NCBI RefSeq assembly: GCF_021155765.1
Contig: NC_060117.1
Span: forward strand, 3,748,001 to 3,812,000
Direction of reading: 5' to 3'
DNA length: 64,000 bases
DNA from: Diprion similis
Taxonomy: Eukaryota > Arthropoda > Insecta > Hymenoptera > Diprionidae
The translations under genes and the position numbers were made by a program. Position 1 is the stretch's first letter. Each line of letters starts with the position of its first letter. Of this stretch, positions 59,130-64,000 are shown piece after piece. A model generated the notes under the pieces. The model made no database searches, was not told the origin of the DNA, and was given only the letters and a program-made list of their open reading frames with translations.

Positions 59130-59242
59130 TTGCCCGACGGTGAAGCCGCCTCTTCCTCTTGCTCTTCCTCGTCCTCATCATCATTCTCCTCATTCTCATC
59201 CTCATCCTCTAGTGGTCCAGAGTCTGGAATCTGCCGGCTGAT
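59130..59242 (-). CDS. Candidate acidic C-terminal exon, minus strand
   Basis: On the minus strand, after the CTGAATCAG acceptor-like site, an open frame reads RQIPDSGPLEDEDENEEND and then a Glu/Asp/Gln-rich tail closing with AASPSGN and TAA. It resembles acidic tails of nuclear proteins, but simple GAG/GAT repeats can give the same by chance. No upstream exon was recognised. Confidence 0.2.
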
Positions 59243-59311
59243 TCAGTTGCAAATAAGATCGATTATATCGGACGCGCCTCGCCTGACAATTTCAGGAATT
59301 AAAATGTCCCG

Positions 59312-59350
<39 letters not shown>

Positions 59351-59630
59351 CCTTCTTTGTTTACAGGATTACCTGACCCTCGATCCCCTGTAATATTAAT
59401 CTATTCATTTATTTTGCTGTATTTGAAGCTAATTTAGTTATTTATTTTTCACCCTTGTGTCGATTTTGTTTCTACTTTTATATCAGTCGTTTTATTGATG
59501 TCCTTTTTTAACGTTTTAATTTATATTTTTATTATATATCCATTTATTCCTCTACTTTTATTTTTTTACTTTTCTTTTACTTTATTTATTTAAGCATCCA
59601 TTTTTGGTTATTGATATTTTAACTCATTTT

Positions 59631-59637
<7 letters not shown>

Positions 59638-59677
<40 letters not shown>
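59638..59677. repeat. AT dinucleotide microsatellite
   Basis: About twenty AT units in very AT-rich DNA. Confidence 0.95.
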
Positions 59678-59678
<1 letters not shown>

Positions 59679-59984
59679 CAATTTATTTTTACACATTCTG
59701 CATTCTAATGTTTAGTTACTTGTATGTATTTACCTGTTTAACTAGAGTTTTGTTTTTTCTTTTCTTCTTCTGTCATAGTTCAGTGCTAAGTTAAATTTTC
59801 TTGCTTCCTTACTATTTAACTTATATTATAAGTTATTAACCGTTGAAAAAGAAAAAAAAAGAAAATTTTTACTCAACGTTTGAGAAAATATTTATAAACA
59901 CAGATTTACGCAGTGAAATGATTTTTTTGAGATTCAAAAATGATTGCTTGTTATCATTGATATTTTATTGCTATTGTAATTTTC

Positions 59985-60357
59985 ATTTTTCGAAAAAGTT
60001 GAAAAAGACCTCTTTTTTTGACGTTTATTTCCAAAAAAAATGTAGTCCGAATCAAAATTTCATAAAACGTATGATTCATTCCAAGGCCGTTGACATGCTG
60101 CATCTAAAACCGTTCGATTTTTTGGTTTCAGTTTAACCATCTCCGAGAATTCCACAAACCTTCCTTTTTATTCAAACTGATTTCCAACTACAATTTTCGT
60201 GTATAAAAAGTGATTAAAATCAATAGAAATTTTTTTTTTTTTATAATGTAATTCAAGAGTGTATTTATTGAGCCTAACAAAGCCTATATAAATACTTACA
60301 GTTAAAACTTATTGAAAAAATTCTTGAACAATTCCTTTTTATTGCTCGTCAGTCAAT
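59985..60357 (+). mobile_element. Partial copy of the TTAA-flanked element
   Basis: Shares AAACGTATGATTCATTCCAAGG, GCTGCATCTAAA and TTGCTCGTCAGT with the right part of the 39.0 kb element. The left end and the outer GGGG are missing. Confidence 0.65.
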
Positions 60358-60860
60358 CAACACACACAATTCAACAGTTTTCTTGTTATTTATTTTTATT
60401 TTCAATGGGAACAGGAACCATTTTCCTTCAGAATTACAAAAATTTGAGATCCGAGTTCTTAGATATTTCGAAGCATGTCATCATGCGTAGAAATCGAGTA
60501 CAGTATCACCCTAAAATATAAAATTCTTATCACTTCCGGTATTTCGAGGCACGCTCTTATTCCCGCCATCGTACGTAACTACATATACAATACAGAAATC
60601 TACGTCGGTCGACATAAAATATCCCATTTCCAGCTATAGCAAAAGCTGACTTGTATCTTTTTCCCTGAATATAATAAAATTTCACCCTCCCCCACCCCCA
60701 CCCCCCTAACCTTTTTCTCTTCGTTCAGCCTTTTCTCTCCCCCTTGTTTCACTCACCCTCCTCGGGCACTTGCAGAGGAAATATGGTCACCGTAATAACG
60801 ATTCCTAAGCTTTCGCAAGGCACTCCAAGGTGCACCACACACACACACATACACACATGG

Positions 60861-60920
<60 letters not shown>

Positions 60921-63580
60921 CAGCACCGTTATAACATTTGCGGAATTTAAAGAGTGCAGACTTGTACGTATGCAGAATAGTCGAATGTGGATATAAAAAG
61001 TAGATAAAGTAGATAAAAACGTATAATTTTTTGATTTTGAGTCCATTTTTTTTGTACTGAGAATTTTTCTGCAAAAGAAAAAGATTGGCGTATTTTTTTT
61101 TTTTTTTCTCCCCTTATGCTTCACAATTTCTGAGCATTTTAATTTCTGTACGATTATCTGTTTTTTTTTTTTTTTTTTTTACTTCTCGTTTGCAAATTGC
61201 AGAAATATATCTGCGTTATTGTTGAGATTAAAAAATTTTTTTAAACCCTGTCAAGATGCAGTTGTGATTATCTTCAATATTTGTAACTGATTTTTTGAAA
61301 TGTAATATGCCTTGAATTTTTCTGTCGATTAATGTGCTCAGATTTTTAATACACCTAAAACCGTCTCTCGAAAAAATTTGTTCACACATACGAATCACGA
61401 AAGTCAACTAATCGTAGAAAAATTCTCGACGTCACTTGATTGAATTTGAGTCAAATTTTGTAGAAGATGTCTTTTTTTTTTATTATGTACTCATTTATTT
61501 ACCGAAAATAGAATTTTACATCGAAAAAAGTATTCCGAAAATCGGAATCCTAGCTGATAATTTTTTTGAACAAGAAATTGAGGATGTTTAAAAAAATTTC
61601 GGAACTTATTAGTACAAGGTACCGTAATTCCAAAATTATATTTGACGATGAGTCAATTTCTCCGAGAATCGAGCAGAATCGAATCAATCAACGTTATTGG
61701 TTGATAAAATTTCCAATTCCAACTCGAAAGAAATTATAAAATTATACAACTCAAATGTCAAATGTCATAAAAAAAACAATATTATGCTTAATTAAAAAAT
61801 TCACCAACGTTTTTTTTTTTTTTTTATTTTAATTTACCTTTCTTTTCACATCGTAAAATAATTTCTCTGCAATATTCATCGACCTTTGGCAAATGGAAGT
61901 TTTCCACATATAACGAAAGTTCTTAAGATATGGTGAAAAAAAAAATCTTTCACCGAAGAACCACGACAGGAAAATATAAAAAAGAAGCGTAATAGTAGAA
62001 AATAAAAAAAAAGAGGAAGTACAAAAAATGGGGCTGAAGATACCCGTTTCCCAATGAATATGTATATTCAGTTACCACCCTTGCTCACACACACATATCT
62101 ATATATGTATATAAATATATATTTGTATTGTATATATATGTATACTATACATATATTCTGTTTATTCGCATGTCATACATACTGATCTCTGAAGCTGGAA
62201 GGACGCGGTAGTCCCACTATTCTGCAGGGGTGTCTCAACCCCTCAGAACCCCCTTTCTCTACATCCCTCTGTCGGTGTCTTCGCCCATTTGCATCGCTCT
62301 GAATTCGAACTCGAACTCTACAGAGAGAGAGAGAGAGAGAAGTGAGGATGTAGGAGGGAAGCAGAGACCCACCGACCCGCTTCAAACTTTAACTTGATTC
62401 CCGGTAAGTGCTCCAAAACCCGAAATACATGCGCGCATACCGCGGATCGAAAGCCGCACACAGATTCGTGGTGAAATCAAAGTTGAAAACATTCCGCGTC
62501 TCAGCGGCCTTCGGGTAAGATTCAATTTTTCATCTTACTCTCAGACGATAAGTACTTTCGAACTCTTTATTAGTTTTCCTATTTTAACAAAATTTTCGAT
62601 GTTTCGTGTACATCGTTTTGAAATTTTTTTTGCTCTTTTTTTTTTCTTCTTTTTCTTCCTATTCTATTTTACTTGTGCAAATCGTAACGCTCGTGAAATT
62701 TTTTCATCGCGATAAAAATGTACGATTATAAATTTTCATGCATCTTTTCTCATTATCGTAAATTGAGAAGAATATATCTGAGATTAAAAAAAAAACTCGA
62801 CTCGTTTGTCAGTCTCGTTTTGAATTAACTCGGGGAACATTTTTAAGGGGATGAAATTTGAGGTGAAAATAAAAATGTTCCAAGTTTCAGGCTGCGAAGA
62901 CGAGTCAGGTTACGAAACATGAACAGAAACTATAGAATAATAATTGGGGGATGTTTGTCATCTTGCAGGTTCTGCCTGTGTATGGTCTTGTGACAACGTA
63001 TAAGTGCTAAGAAATGAAGATATAATGCCGAAGAAAGGGAATTAGCCACGTGAAGCGTGTCTTACACGTGTGGATGAAACTCTTGCGCGGATGACCTAAC
63101 TCGATTATATCTCTCACCTTTATCAAGCTACATCATCGTTACCTTACTCATAACCCAACCCGACCTACACCCGGAGGCATCTATCATAACGGAAGTGGGA
63201 AAAATAATGGGGTAGAAGAAAATAAATGGAAGAGTGCAAAGAATGATGGAATGGTTGAAGTTGTCGCAGCGAGTAATCGCATTTTTTTTTTTTTACTCTC
63301 TTTTAAACGTCCTTCGGAAGTAACCATTATCATGGAGATACGATTTTACCAAGGGATCGAAATATATGTATGTGCTACGTGCGAAGGGTTTTTCAGTCCT
63401 TTCTGACTTCAAGACTTCGTTTTTTTTTAGAGTTTTATGCCAGAAATCTGACTATTATTTACCTAGGAATTATTTCAACAACTTTTACAGATTCAGTATA
63501 GACCTGAAATATTTTATTCAATTCATTTATCTCACCGAGAACAACTGAATGTGATGATGATCGACAAAGTTAGTCAGAAT
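60358..63580. other. Intergenic DNA with two donor-like sites
   Basis: Mostly poly-T/AT. A moderate-GC patch (62170-62520) carries a GA tract and two good plus-strand donors, CCCG|GTAAGTGC near 62403 and TCGG|GTAAGATT near 62514, as in a non-coding first exon. No protein frame recognised. Confidence 0.4.
60836..60919. repeat. Compound AC/AT microsatellite
   Basis: ACAC tract at 60836-60858 followed by an AT run to 60919. Minus-strand frames over it are repeat artefacts. Confidence 0.95.
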
Positions 63581-63795
63581 AGGGATATCTTCCATTCTCG
63601 AATATTCTAGAGGAAGGTTTGTGTCTTCGCTAAGTGTCGGTAATATGTCGGTAAAGGAATCTATACCCAGAACTCACCCACTCTGCGAGTGGGGATATCC
63701 CTCATTTTCGAACATTCTAGAGAAAGGTTTGTGTCTTGGCTAAGTGTCGGTGATACGTCGGTAAAGAAATCTATACTCAGAACTCTCCTTGTGTA
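63581..63795. repeat. Tandem duplication, about 121 bp unit, 1.8 copies
   Basis: GGGATATCTTCCATTCTCGAA ... GGTTTGTGTCTTCGCTAAGTGTCGG ... GAATCTATACCCAGAACTC repeats from about 63702 with few changes. Confidence 0.85.
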
Positions 63796-64000
63796 TCTAC
63801 TTTAATATTTGTAGAATTTTTTTTTGAAATTTCAGACAAACTAATTTATCGGCAGATTTCTTTTCGATTCATGAAGGTTCTAAGTTTTTCTTCAACATTT
63901 AGAAGGTTCTGACTTTTATCCAACACATAAATTTAGTAAAATTAGCACTATTTCATTTCCTTTCAAAATTTTTATAATTCTTATTTATTGTCAAAAAAAA

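Noticed and set aside
60753..61124. 123-codon minus-strand frame
   Set aside because: Crosses the AC/AT microsatellite and A-rich runs; no conserved content outside them.

Overview
This is eukaryotic nuclear DNA, most likely from an insect. A hymenopteran such as a sawfly or wasp is my guess, but the window does not prove it. The evidence is two split protein-coding genes with animal-type GT-AG introns, an AT-rich background full of poly-A/T tracts and GA, AT and CT microsatellites, and many short non-autonomous inverted-repeat transposons. There are no bacterial operons, CRISPR arrays or rRNA/tRNA genes that I could recognise.

Only about 10% of the window holds genes I can name. (1) 21357-26972 (+) is an 11-exon gene for an axonemal dynein intermediate chain of the DNAI3/WDR63 type, about 1253 residues, with WD40 repeats, a coiled coil and unusual acidic N- and C-terminal extensions. 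One of its introns appears to use a GC-AG splice site. (2) 46672-49428 (+) is a 5-exon gene for mitochondrial enoyl-CoA delta-isomerase 1 (ECI1), 283 residues, with a targeting presequence and the catalytic GLNE motif; a 5'-UTR exon and intron lie just upstream. The two genes are about 20 kb apart and functionally unrelated (ciliary motility; oxidation of unsaturated fatty acids).

Several shorter stretches look like exons or promoters of unidentified genes, and I list them with low confidence: minus-strand exon candidates near 12.86, 20.4, 43.1 and 59.2 kb, a plus-strand terminal-exon candidate at 57.0 kb, and a GC-rich promoter-like island at 36.3 kb with two palindromic NRF-1/erect-wing type sites.

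Much of the rest is repeats. There are two copies of an A-rich 16-17 bp minisatellite element (1.2-2.16 kb and 49.5-50.4 kb). There are several MITE-like or palindromic families: ends TTAGGGTGG (28.7, 45.7, 53.1 kb); a C-family hairpin (8.3, 44.5, 52.4 kb); a TTAA-flanked element (39.0 kb, partial at 60.0 kb); a G-run element (27.8 and 57.6 kb); and single hairpins at 15.0, 34.5, 47.2, 54.6 and 55.9 kb. A large inverted pair joins 3.8 kb and 10.7 kb. Tandem repeats with periods of about 120-300 bp occur at 5.8, 11.8, 31.3, 33.8 and 63.6 kb. Remaining intervals hold AT-rich, non-coding-looking sequence.
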